Part shown: in pieces, positions 53,020 through 61,481 of the stretch
Layout of the letters: every line of letters starts with the position of its first letter
Position numbering within the stretch: position 1 is the first letter of the stretch
Position numbers and translations under genes: made by a program
DNA from: Gammaproteobacteria bacterium
GTDB taxonomy: Bacteria; Pseudomonadota; Gammaproteobacteria; Steroidobacterales; Steroidobacteraceae
Direction: 5' to 3'
NCBI GenBank assembly: GCA_025358295.1
Contig: JANYJY010000073.1
Location: forward strand, 1-61,481
DNA length: 61,481 nucleotides
The notes under the pieces: model-generated
What the model saw: only the letters and a program-made list of their open reading frames with translations
What the model was told of the DNA's origin: nothing
Database searches by the model: none

Positions 53020-54981
53020 ATGGAATTCACTCGACAGTCTTGGCTTGGCGTCACCCTGTTCGCATGCCTCACGTTGGGGCTGGCGGGAAGCGCTAACGCG
53101 CTGCCGACGTCAATCGAGGTTGGCAATCTCACTCTCACGCTGTGCAATACCATTTACACCGGATATTGCGGCACCATCAAGCGCGCGATTGATCCCAGCG
53201 GCGTGGTGGCCGGGACAATTACCATCGGATTCGAATACTATCCGCGCTCAGATAACACTCAGTCGCGGCTGGGCACCCTCCTGCCGCAAGAAGGCGGGCC
53301 CGGGTATTCATCCACCGGCTCACGCGACTTTTATTTGAGTTTGTTCGACGCGCTACGCGATCGCCGCGACGTACTCATTGTCGACAAGCGCGGCACCGGC
53401 CTGTCCGGCGCAATCGACTGCCTGGACATGCAAACGGGGTCTACGGATCTCGACGCCGTCGCCGCCTGCGCCAAGCAGCTGGGCGGCAGCGCTTGGTTCT
53501 ATCGAACCGATTTTGCCGTGGCCGACATCGTCGCCGTGATGGACGCGTTAAATATCGATGATGTCGATTTCTACGGTGACAGCTACGGAACTTTCGTCGG
53601 ACAGATTTTCGCGGGTCTTTATCCTGGACGGCTGCGCAGCATCATTCTCGACAGCGCCTATCCCGTACGAGCACCCGATCCCTGGTTTGCCACGGATTGG
53701 GCTGCCGCCTGGTCGGGCATCGATTTAAGCTGCGACCGCTCGCCGAGCTGCAATTCGCTCGGCGGGACCGCGACGGCACGAATGCGCAAAATCGTGAATG
53801 CCATCCGCGCGAACCCCATCACGGGAGACGCCCCCGACGGCAACGGGGATTTGCAGGCGACGACTCTCGATACCAGCGCACTCATCTATCTCATCGACTC
53901 CGCCGGTTTTGGCCCGCCAATCTATCGAGACCTGGATGCAGCGGCCCGAGCATGGTTGAATTCCGCCGATCCCCTACCCTTGTTGCGGTTGGTGTCCGAG
54001 ATCAACACGGCTCGCGTCGATGCGGCAGCCGTTTACAGCTATGGACTGTACGAAGCTGTGACCTGCACGGACTATGGTCTTTTGTATGACTTGAACGATC
54101 CCCGAGCGACACGTAACCGCCAATATGCGGGCGCGCTTCAGGACGCGCGTACCAATCGTCCGAATCTATTCGCGCCCTTCACGGTGGACGAAGGTATCGC
54201 GTCCCAGGTCTATATCACTCCGCTTGATTCCTGCCTGCCATGGCCAGCCCCACCCAAGAATTTGGCGCCGGGAGATCCCGGAGCGCCATTGCCCGCGAAC
54301 GTCCGATTTCCGACCGTCCCGACTCTGGTGCTTTCGGGCGACCTCGATGCCATTACCTCGGTCATCGACGCCAACGAGACCACCCAACAATTTCCGAACG
54401 CGGTTCATGTGGTGGTGCCCAATCTGGGGCACGTCGTGGCAGAAAGCGACTGGATCGGCTGCACCGTCGGCATCATCGGCCGCTTCGTCAACAACCTCGC
54501 CCCGGGGAATACCAATTGTGTCCGAAAAGTTCGCCCGGTGCGCACCGTACCCAAATTCGCGTTCTACGCCTGCGATCTTGCTCCCCTCACCGCGCGGGCC
54601 GGCAACAAGGCATCCGCTCCTCAACGGCGGATCGCTGCAGCCGGCCTCGAGGCGGTCGGCGACATCATCGCCCGTTATTATGTGAGTAATAATTATGTTG
54701 GCAGCGGCTTGCGCGGCGGCCAATTTAGCTACAACGCCACCGCCGTAGGCTATGCCTTCCATCTCAAGTCTGTGCGATTCACACAAGATGTCGCCGTGTC
54801 CGGCACCGTGTCCTGGGACCAAACGAGCAACCTCGTTACGGCACAGGTAACCTTGAAAAGAGACAGTGCGGCCGTGGGCAACTTGACGATTAGCTGGAAC
54901 GAGGCGGATATCAACGCCATTGCATCGGTCAGCGGAACGGTGGAAGGAGAGTTGTTGCGCGCGGCACGCATTGCTCCCTGA
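53020..54981 (+). CDS. Secreted S33-family alpha/beta hydrolase (tripeptidyl aminopeptidase-like)
   Basis: 653 residues. A signal peptide ends near SANA (about residue 27). The nucleophile elbow is GDSYGTF (serine about 189), the acid is in LSGDLDAIT and the probable His in PNLGHVVAES, with a TAP-like C-terminal lobe. The last 130 residues form an extra strand-rich domain not needed for the hydrolase fold. Confidence 0.88.
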   Translation: MEFTRQSWLGVTLFACLTLGLAGSANALPTSIEVGNLTLTLCNTIYTGYCGTIKRAIDPSGVVAGTITIGFEYYPRSDNTQSRLGTLLPQEGGPGYSSTGSRDFYLSLFDALRDRRDVLIVDKRGTGLSGAIDCLDMQTGSTDLDAVAACAKQLGGSAWFYRTDFAVADIVAVMDALNIDDVDFYGDSYGTFVGQIFAGLYPGRLRSIILDSAYPVRAPDPWFATDWAAAWSGIDLSCDRSPSCNSLGGTATARMRKIVNAIRANPITGDAPDGNGDLQATTLDTSALIYLIDSAGFGPPIYRDLDAAARAWLNSADPLPLLRLVSEINTARVDAAAVYSYGLYEAVTCTDYGLLYDLNDPRATRNRQYAGALQDARTNRPNLFAPFTVDEGIASQVYITPLDSCLPWPAPPKNLAPGDPGAPLPANVRFPTVPTLVLSGDLDAITSVIDANETTQQFPNAVHVVVPNLGHVVAESDWIGCTVGIIGRFVNNLAPGNTNCVRKVRPVRTVPKFAFYACDLAPLTARAGNKASAPQRRIAAAGLEAVGDIIARYYVSNNYVGSGLRGGQFSYNATAVGYAFHLKSVRFTQDVAVSGTVSWDQTSNLVTAQVTLKRDSAAVGNLTISWNEADINAIASVSGTVEGELLRAARIAP

Positions 54982-55127
54982 AGCGTTGATGCGACCGGGA
55001 TGACGCGACCCTTGAGGGCGGTTGCAAACCGACGCGGAACATAGACGCCACTGCCACTTTGAATGCGTAGGCTCAGCCACCCTTCAGCGAGTGAACGCGG
55101 AGTTTGCCACGCGCACGCGGCAGGGAT

Positions 55128-55442
55128 TCAGTCTTCCCGATCCGGGAATCGCTCGCGCGAGCTCGGTTCCTTGGATGAAACCCGACCCGGCCTCGGGGAA
55201 TCCGGCTGTACGTCGGTCTCGATGTCCGCGACGAGGCGGCGAATCAGATCAAGAGCTTGGTTGATTCTCTCGATGGGGATGGCCATGCGGGCCACCAGGC
55301 CGGCATCTCTCTCCTTGGCATAAGCCAGCGCCTTCATGTTCAGAAATCGCAGATCCGCCTCTATTCTCATCAGCTGATTGGCGACGACGCCGAGCGGTAA
55401 CACGATGGCCAGCTCCGGATTCGCGGGGGACGACTCGGTCAT
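55128..55442 (-). CDS. Hypothetical 104-residue helical protein
   Basis: ATG at 55442 with AGAGGTG upstream. The middle is amphipathic helix (VANQLMRIEADLRFLNMKAL), the C-terminus charged and proline-rich. No recognised family. It lies downstream of the transglutaminase operon on the same strand. Confidence 0.6.
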   Translation of the reverse strand: MTESSPANPELAIVLPLGVVANQLMRIEADLRFLNMKALAYAKERDAGLVARMAIPIERINQALDLIRRLVADIETDVQPDSPRPGRVSSKEPSSRERFPDRED

Positions 55443-55604
55443 TCGCAACACCTCTCGCCGGCAACGACGGGACTGCCTTGGGCCCGGGTTCCGCTACTAC
55501 CAGTAGCGCGGGTACGGCATTTTGCGCACGAATCGGTTGTACAGCAACGCCATTAACAAAAGCCTCTGTTCGGTGCGATCAGGCAGGCAATTCGAGTGCG
55601 ACGA

Positions 55605-56489
55605 TCATGGCGCCAGCGGCTGCACTCGTACATCGACTTTAAGCTTGTGCCGGCCGCCGCCGACGATCATGCCGCGCAGCGGCGACACGTCGCCAAAGTC
55701 CCGGCCCCAGGCAAGGGTCACGTGATCCGCACCGACCAGGCAATCGTTGGTGGGATCGAAGTCCAGCCACCCCAGCGGAGGACAGTACACCGACACCCAG
55801 GCATGCGAAGCATCTCCCCCTATCGCCGCCAGGCCGTCCTTGCGGATGTTCCTCACATAGCCACTCACATAGCGGGCCGCCAGCCCCGACGATCGCAGGC
55901 AGCCGATCATGAAATGGGTGAAATCCTGACACACCCCGCGACGGCTCTTGAGTACATCCATGGTCGAGGTTCGATTGACCGTCGATCCAGGTTCGTACCT
56001 GAACTCACGATGAATCTTGCGCATGAGATCCTCCGAGGCGGCGGCTAACGAGCGGCCCCGCGGGAAACAATCCTCTGCGTAGTCTTCGAACGCCCGCTTC
56101 AGCAGCACATGACTCGATCGCATCCGAAACCGGCATGCATCGAGGTCGGCGACCGTCATGGGTGCCGCGTGATAGCTCAAACGGCCGCGAACGCTATCCC
56201 AGGGTTCAGTGGATTCCAGCGAGACCCCCAGGCGGGGAATAATCTCGACTTGCATCTCCGCCGTAACGGTCAGGCGGTCATGCGAACGATCGTATTCGAG
56301 CCGGGTGATCGGGTTGCCGAAGGCGTCGACATCCTCGCGTGCCGAGCTGGGCTTCGGATCAAGGAGCAGCGAATGCCCGAGACAGCGTTGGTACGCCGAC
56401 TCACGCGGCGTCAAGTGCAACAGGTGGTGCGAATGCGCGACCACACCGCCGTATTCATACTCCGTCGAATGGCGCACAGCGTAGCGCAT
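55605..56489 (-). CDS. Transglutaminase-like cysteine protease, small form
   Basis: 294 residues: an N-terminal beta domain (bacterial transglutaminase-like) and the catalytic core with Cys in RRGVCQDFTHF, His in SHAWVSVY and Asp in DFDPTND. It overlaps the ATP-grasp stop by one base and is the third gene of the conserved ATP-grasp/transglutaminase operon, in which it is thought to process or form an amide bond. Confidence 0.92.
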   Translation of the reverse strand: MRYAVRHSTEYEYGGVVAHSHHLLHLTPRESAYQRCLGHSLLLDPKPSSAREDVDAFGNPITRLEYDRSHDRLTVTAEMQVEIIPRLGVSLESTEPWDSVRGRLSYHAAPMTVADLDACRFRMRSSHVLLKRAFEDYAEDCFPRGRSLAAASEDLMRKIHREFRYEPGSTVNRTSTMDVLKSRRGVCQDFTHFMIGCLRSSGLAARYVSGYVRNIRKDGLAAIGGDASHAWVSVYCPPLGWLDFDPTNDCLVGADHVTLAWGRDFGDVSPLRGMIVGGGRHKLKVDVRVQPLAP

Positions 56490-58846
56490 TACGCCGACAC
56501 AGCGCGCAAGTCATAATCGATATGCGAAAAATGCTGGGAAGTGAGTTGATCGGACAACTGGGCCGCAGCCGACATCAGCGCCTCGAGGCATTGCGACATC
56601 GCATGCCGCGACTCCTGCTGCGAATCTAACTTGCCGCCGAGATGCTCGAACTTCAGCTCCATCAAGCCTGTTACCGCCTCGTACAAGGTCTCCTGCGGCT
56701 TGGAGCCTAAGGACTCGGCCACTTCGATCAGCAGGCTGTTGATCGCGCGCCATTGGAACGCGAGCGCGCGCGGATTCTTGTCGTCATAAACCAGAAGATC
56801 GATGGTGTTGTCCCAAACAGGCGGAGCTCGATAACGGGTGCGATACGTGATCGCGCTGTCGCCGATCTCGAGTATCCATTCGAGTTCCTGGCGAAGCGGC
56901 GTCCCGGCGCCGGTCAGGCGTCGAGACAATAGTTCCGCGAGAAATTGCAGCCGCTCCAAACGCCGGCCGATCATCATGAAGCGCCAGCCGTCATCCTGGG
57001 TCATGTCATCGAGCGCGAAGCCGGCCAGCGCCGCCAACGACAGCAACAGGCTGTCCAGAGTTTCCCTCACGTCGTTATGCGATGCCTCAGCACGGTGAAA
57101 GTCGCGTTGCAATACCGTCAGCGCGCGCCAATTCTCCCCGGACAAGCTGCCCCGTACCCGAGCGGCGCAATCGCCCAGCCGCGCGATGTCGCTGCTCAAG
57201 GTAACGTTCTTTGCAGAGTCGAATACGCCGACGGCACCGAATTGCTTGCCCATCTGCATGGCATGTGCGCGAAACGGAAGATTGCGCCTTAAACCCAGGG
57301 TGGCACGCAGTAAGCGCGTCTTGTATTCGCAGCGCTCCGTATAGCGGCCCATCCAAAATAGATTCTCGACCAAGGTCGACGGCAGATCGTGATGCTCGTT
57401 GGGGGCGCGATCGACACGGACAATGGGTGCCGTCGCTTCATCCGACGCCTCCTCGGATTCGCATAGCACCCACACATCCTTACTGCCGCCGCCGCGCTGC
57501 ATGGAGACGATTTCCGCATGGGCGTTGGATGCGAAACGCGCCAGCCCACCCGGCATGACACGATAGCCATCGGGCGTGGCGATGGCATAAACGCGGATGC
57601 CCAGTGCACGGGCGGAAAATTCGCCGGCACTTTTCGTGTACCACACCGGAGCCTGGGAAAAGGCCAGATGCTCCTGGGCCACGAAGGCGTGCGGGCGCGA
57701 CTGCATGCGGGCGATGAGCGCAGCGCGCTCCGCAGAGTTCAGCTCGCTGCCGAACACGGCGCCGAGCTTTTGATTCGGGAAAGTCGATTTGATCACCAAA
57801 TTGGACAGATTGGCCTTGACCGAATCGAAGGCAGGCGGCTCGCCGCACCACCAGCTCGCCACCGATGGCAGGCTGAGCGTCTCGCCGATCATCTGCTGCG
57901 CAACCGCCGGCAGAAAGCCCAGCCACGCCGGCGATTCCAGCACGCCGCTGCCCAGTGCATTGGCGAGGAATACCCTCCCCTTGCGGATTGCAGCAAGCAA
58001 CCCGGGCACACCGAGCGCCGAATCGACCCGCAATTCCACCGGGTCGCAAAAGTCATCGTCCAGCCGGCGCAGGATGGTGTGTACGCGCTTCAGGCCTGAC
58101 AGAGTCTTCAAGAACACACTCTCGTCGCGCACGGTCAGATCATGTCCTTCGACCAGGGGAAAGCCTAGCTGGCGCGCGAGATAGGCGTGCTCGAAATACG
58201 TTTCATTGAACGAGCCCGGCGTGAGCACCACGGCCAAGGGTTCTTCTTCCCCTCCGCGCAGCAACTCGTCCCTAAAGGCGGCAAAGAAGGCGCCGAGCGG
58301 ACGCACCTCCATGGACTGCGCCAAGTGCGGAAACGCACGGCGTACGATTTGGCGATTCTCCAATGCGTAGCCAGGACCCGACGGCGCCTGGGTGCGGTCG
58401 GCGAGCACCCACCAGCGACCATCAGCCGCGCGCGCCAAATCGACGGCATAAATGGACAGCCATCGATCCCCGGGGGGCCGGATATTCGTGCATGGCCAGA
58501 GAAAATTGGGGTGGCCATAAGGGATTTCTGCCGGCAGCGCTCCTCGAGAGAGAAGTTCCTGCCGGCCGTACAGATCAGCCAATACCGCATTCAATAGTCG
58601 TGCGCGCTGTGCGACGCCCGCTTCGATGGTCTTCCACTCCGGCGCCGAGACAAGATAGGGAAGAGGATCGAGTATCCAGGGCCGGTCACGCCCTTGCCGA
58701 TCGGCGTAGACATTGTAGGTAATGCCGTTCTCGACGATCATCCGCCGCGTGAATTCGGCGGCGCGCCGCGCGGCGCGCGCATCGTCTTCGAATAGGCCTT
58801 CGATCAAGGGCTGCCAATGGCGTCGGACCTGGCCTTCGCCGTCCAA
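56489..58846 (-). CDS. Circularly permuted ATP-grasp type 2 protein fused to an alpha-E domain
   Basis: 785 residues from TTG. Residues 1 to about 470 form the circularly permuted ATP-grasp (GYALENRQIV, LTPGSFNETYFEHAYLAR, VFLANALGSGVLES, FVAQEHLAFSQAPVW); from about 490 comes the helical alpha-E domain (ENLFWMGRYTERCE). In many genomes these are separate genes. ATP-grasp enzymes ligate carboxylates to amines, so peptide synthesis is predicted. TTG at 58846 is the only standard start in the frame, but conserved residues (YDELLDGEG) already begin upstream of it, so the true start is probably non-canonical. Confidence 0.88.
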   Translation of the reverse strand: MDGEGQVRRHWQPLIEGLFEDDARAARRAAEFTRRMIVENGITYNVYADRQGRDRPWILDPLPYLVSAPEWKTIEAGVAQRARLLNAVLADLYGRQELLSRGALPAEIPYGHPNFLWPCTNIRPPGDRWLSIYAVDLARAADGRWWVLADRTQAPSGPGYALENRQIVRRAFPHLAQSMEVRPLGAFFAAFRDELLRGGEEEPLAVVLTPGSFNETYFEHAYLARQLGFPLVEGHDLTVRDESVFLKTLSGLKRVHTILRRLDDDFCDPVELRVDSALGVPGLLAAIRKGRVFLANALGSGVLESPAWLGFLPAVAQQMIGETLSLPSVASWWCGEPPAFDSVKANLSNLVIKSTFPNQKLGAVFGSELNSAERAALIARMQSRPHAFVAQEHLAFSQAPVWYTKSAGEFSARALGIRVYAIATPDGYRVMPGGLARFASNAHAEIVSMQRGGGSKDVWVLCESEEASDEATAPIVRVDRAPNEHHDLPSTLVENLFWMGRYTERCEYKTRLLRATLGLRRNLPFRAHAMQMGKQFGAVGVFDSAKNVTLSSDIARLGDCAARVRGSLSGENWRALTVLQRDFHRAEASHNDVRETLDSLLLSLAALAGFALDDMTQDDGWRFMMIGRRLERLQFLAELLSRRLTGAGTPLRQELEWILEIGDSAITYRTRYRAPPVWDNTIDLLVYDDKNPRALAFQWRAINSLLIEVAESLGSKPQETLYEAVTGLMELKFEHLGGKLDSQQESRHAMSQCLEALMSAAAQLSDQLTSQHFSHIDYDLRAVSA

Positions 58847-58898
58847 AAGCTCATCGTAGCGATGCGGGTCGCTGCGATAACTGTCAAGTCGCGGATCT

Positions 58899-61481
58899 TT
58901 ATCGATGATTGCGCAGATCCAACGTGAAGGGAAATTCTTCGCTCACCGCGGCCGGCTCGACATTCATACGCCCCGGCGTATGACCAATCCTGAAAAATCG
59001 CGCCAATCGCCTGCTCTCTGCCTCGAATGCGTTCACGGGATGGGTCTCATGACTGCGCCCGCCAGGATGCACCACATGATACTGAAAGCCACCGATGGAA
59101 CGCTTCATCCACGTATCGACTATATCGAACGTCAGGGGTGCATGAATGCCGATCGTGGGATGTAGAGCCGACCATGGGCGCCAGGCACGGTAGCGGACGC
59201 CGGCGACGAATTCTCCCTCGCAGCCTGTCGTCCGCATCGGTACCGCGCGGCCGTTGCAGGTAATCACATAGCGATCCGGGGCGAGACCGCCGGCCTTCAC
59301 CTCGACGCGCTCCAGAGACGAATCGACATACCGCGCCGTGCCGCCCGGTGCTCCTTCCTCACCCATGACATGCCAGGGCTCAAGCGCCTGACGCAGTTCG
59401 ATCAGGGCGCCTTGTACAGCGAGGTCGCCGAGCTTGGGAAAGCGAAATTCCATGTGTGGCGCAAACCAGTCGAGTTGCATGGCGAAGCCGGCCAGCTTTT
59501 GCTCCGCGATGACATTGGAGAAATCGTCCCGAACAAAATGCGGCAGCAGGAAGCGGTCATGCAGCTGGGTTCCCCAGCGCGTCAAGCGCCGGGGCGCATA
59601 CGGCTCGCGCCAGAAACGCGCCACCAATGATCGCAGCAGGAGCTGCTGAACCAGGCTCATGCGCGAGTGAGGCGGCATTTCAAATGCACGCATCTCGAGC
59701 AGCCCAAGCCGTCCGCTCGAGGCATCGGGGGAATACAGCTTGTCGATGCAGAATTCCGCGCGGTGGGTATTGCCGGTCATATCGATCAAGAGATTTCTGA
59801 GCAGCCGATCCACCAGCCAGGGAGCAACCTCGGCGCCGACCTTCGGGAATTGCTTGAATGCTATTTCCAACTCGTACACGGAATCATTGCGCGCTTCATC
59901 GACGCGCGGCGCCTGCGAGGTCGGACCGATAAATAATCCTGAGAACAGATACGACAGCGAAGGGTGGTTGTGCCAATAGGAGATCAGACTTCGCAACAGA
60001 TCGGGTCGCCGCAGAAACGGAGAATCCTTCGGGGTGGCGCCGCCCATCACCACATGATTGCCGCCGCCGGTTCCCACATGCCGGCCATCGACCATGAATT
60101 TTTCTGAACGCAGCCTGCATTCATGCGCCGTGTCGTAGAGAAAATGGGTGCGCTCGGCCAGCTCTTTCCAGCTCGCGCTCGGTTGCACATTCACCTCGAT
60201 CACGCCGGGATCCGGGGTGACCTTGAAGTTGAGCACCCGTGGATCCTGCGGCGGCTCGTACCCTTCCATGACCAAGGGTTGGCCCAATGCTTTCGCACTC
60301 GCCTCCACCGCCGCTACCATCTCCAGATAATCCTCGAGTCGCTCCGTGGGCGGCATGAACACATACAGCACACCGTCGCGCGCCTCAGCGCACAACGAGG
60401 TTCGAACGACGGCCAGCTCGACCGGCTCGGGCACAGAGACGGGGGTGGGCATGGACGAATTGCCGCCCTTACCACCCATGCGTTCCCGCCTTCGCAAAAG
60501 ATCTCCATGCAGCGCCAGCGCAGCGAAGTCCTGGTTGGGATCGGGCGCATGCACATGCGGGAAATCGATGGGCTTTACCGCCGGCAGTGAATCCAGCGGC
60601 AACCGATAGCCGATGGGCGAATCGCCCGGTATCAAGTAGCAGTGCTCACGGCGCAGGGGCCAAGCACTGCTGCGCCAATGGGCATCGTCGATCCCGCGGG
60701 CGATGGGCAGGACGTAGCCCGCAGGAGTGCCTAATTGCCCGTCGAAGATTCGCGCCAGACGCTGACGCTCAAGTGGGTCGGTGAGTGCCGAATTCAAGGG
60801 ATCGACATTGCTGGGAAGCTTGCCCTCGCGCAGCAAATAGTAATGCACGTCCTCATAGGCCGGGAATACGGACTGCGCAAAGGTCCCTAAGCGATCGGCG
60901 ACCGCGCGCAACAGCAGCGACGCATTCGCCGAGGCGTTCGGATATCGGTGTGACTGGTCGGCAATGAGAGACTCGTCGCTCCAAATCGGCTCGCCATCCT
61001 TGCGCCAGAAACAATTCAGGGACCAACGCGGCAACTGCTCGCCGGGATACCATTTGCCCTGGCCGAAGTGCGCCAGTCCCAGGGGCGCATAGCGCTGCTT
61101 GAGTTTGCGGAACAACTGAGTGGCGATTTTTCGTTTGCCTTCTCCGAGCGCCTCGGTATTCCATTCCGGTGCGAGCGCATCCGCGCTCGAGACAAAGGTG
61201 GGTTCGCCGCCCATGGTGAGACGCACATCACTCGTTTGCAAATCGGAATCGACGGCCTCGCCGAGCGCCTGCAGTTCCCCCCATTGCTCCTCACTGTAGG
61301 GCTTGGTGACGCGCGGCGATTCATAAATTCGCCGTACCGACATTTCATGATGGAAGGTGGTTTGACACGGACCGAGGAGGCCGGAAATAGGCGCGGCGCC
61401 GGATGCGTCGGGAGTGCAAGCCAGCGGAATATGTCCTTCTCCGGCGAGCAGGCCGGAGGTCGGATCGAGTCCAACCCAGCC
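58899..61481 (-). CDS. Transglutaminase/DUF2126 protein (N-terminus beyond window)
   Basis: 860 residues are visible; the frame is open to the window edge. The visible start (GWVGLDPTSG near the edge) is the end of the transglutaminase catalytic domain. The rest is the DUF2126 region (TMGGEPTFVS, FGQGKWYPGEQLPRW, GNHVVMGGATPKDSPFLRRPDLLRS as separate landmarks, ending RIGHTPGRM). Full-length members have about 1100 residues. An ATG at 61343 is internal. It precedes the ATP-grasp gene by a short gap. Confidence 0.92.
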   Translation of the reverse strand, partial: GWVGLDPTSGLLAGEGHIPLACTPDASGAAPISGLLGPCQTTFHHEMSVRRIYESPRVTKPYSEEQWGELQALGEAVDSDLQTSDVRLTMGGEPTFVSSADALAPEWNTEALGEGKRKIATQLFRKLKQRYAPLGLAHFGQGKWYPGEQLPRWSLNCFWRKDGEPIWSDESLIADQSHRYPNASANASLLLRAVADRLGTFAQSVFPAYEDVHYYLLREGKLPSNVDPLNSALTDPLERQRLARIFDGQLGTPAGYVLPIARGIDDAHWRSSAWPLRREHCYLIPGDSPIGYRLPLDSLPAVKPIDFPHVHAPDPNQDFAALALHGDLLRRRERMGGKGGNSSMPTPVSVPEPVELAVVRTSLCAEARDGVLYVFMPPTERLEDYLEMVAAVEASAKALGQPLVMEGYEPPQDPRVLNFKVTPDPGVIEVNVQPSASWKELAERTHFLYDTAHECRLRSEKFMVDGRHVGTGGGNHVVMGGATPKDSPFLRRPDLLRSLISYWHNHPSLSYLFSGLFIGPTSQAPRVDEARNDSVYELEIAFKQFPKVGAEVAPWLVDRLLRNLLIDMTGNTHRAEFCIDKLYSPDASSGRLGLLEMRAFEMPPHSRMSLVQQLLLRSLVARFWREPYAPRRLTRWGTQLHDRFLLPHFVRDDFSNVIAEQKLAGFAMQLDWFAPHMEFRFPKLGDLAVQGALIELRQALEPWHVMGEEGAPGGTARYVDSSLERVEVKAGGLAPDRYVITCNGRAVPMRTTGCEGEFVAGVRYRAWRPWSALHPTIGIHAPLTFDIVDTWMKRSIGGFQYHVVHPGGRSHETHPVNAFEAESRRLARFFRIGHTPGRMNVEPAAVSEEFPFTLDLRNHR

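Overview
The window is GC-rich and densely coded, with short intergenic gaps, GTG and TTG starts and many 1-4 base overlaps. A TonB-dependent receptor, DNA polymerase II, a linked MsrA/MsrB pair and a VRR-NUC nuclease/helicase pair suggest a Gammaproteobacterium. A Steroidobacter/Nevskiales-like organism would fit, but the sequence does not prove it. I saw no rRNA, tRNA, CRISPR array, insertion sequence or phage gene.

1-20 kb is a catabolic block. On the minus strand one tight operon runs TonB receptor, APC-type permease, short-chain dehydrogenase, class III aminotransferase-fold phospholyase, APH-type kinase and aldehyde dehydrogenase (cut by the left edge). The kinase/phospholyase pair fits the scheme amino alcohol to O-phosphate to aldehyde plus ammonia. 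Diverging from it are two fusion genes: a CoA ligase joined to a thiolase-like domain, and a DUF35 zinc-ribbon/OB domain joined to an SDR. After an AraC-type regulator comes a tryptophan-tryptophylquinone (TTQ) amine dehydrogenase operon in the order B-E-D-A, then a small cytochrome c, an FAD monooxygenase and a 59-residue protein. The small subunit is closer to aromatic amine dehydrogenase than to methylamine dehydrogenase. My reading is a peripheral pathway for aromatic biogenic amines, including beta-hydroxylated ones, ending in aryl acids and CoA esters.

20-32 kb is mixed. It holds a second aldehyde dehydrogenase with an in-frame stop next to its apparent start, a large propeller/cytochrome c/propeller protein, an orphan ParA operon with a PH-like membrane protein, a lipoprotein/PhnD-like pair facing an MMPL/RND transporter, and a gamma-butyrobetaine-hydroxylase-like dioxygenase behind a palindromic operator.

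32-44 kb carries a DksA-like zinc finger, a GH47 mannosidase (a family best known from eukaryotes), a DsbA-fold isomerase, an MFS pump, MsrA/MsrB, a CHAD protein, an M24 peptidase and a DNA-repair operon (VRR-NUC nuclease plus a PD-(D/E)XK/DinG-like helicase). 44-49 kb looks like an inserted signalling island that is less GC-rich: an LmbE-like protein with an altered metal-site motif, a hybrid histidine kinase, a two-domain KaiC-like ATPase and a hemerythrin. 49-61.5 kb holds a P450, DNA polymerase II, a secreted S33 hydrolase, and the conserved but functionally unknown transglutaminase / circularly permuted ATP-grasp-alpha-E / transglutaminase-DUF2126 operon, which runs off the right edge.
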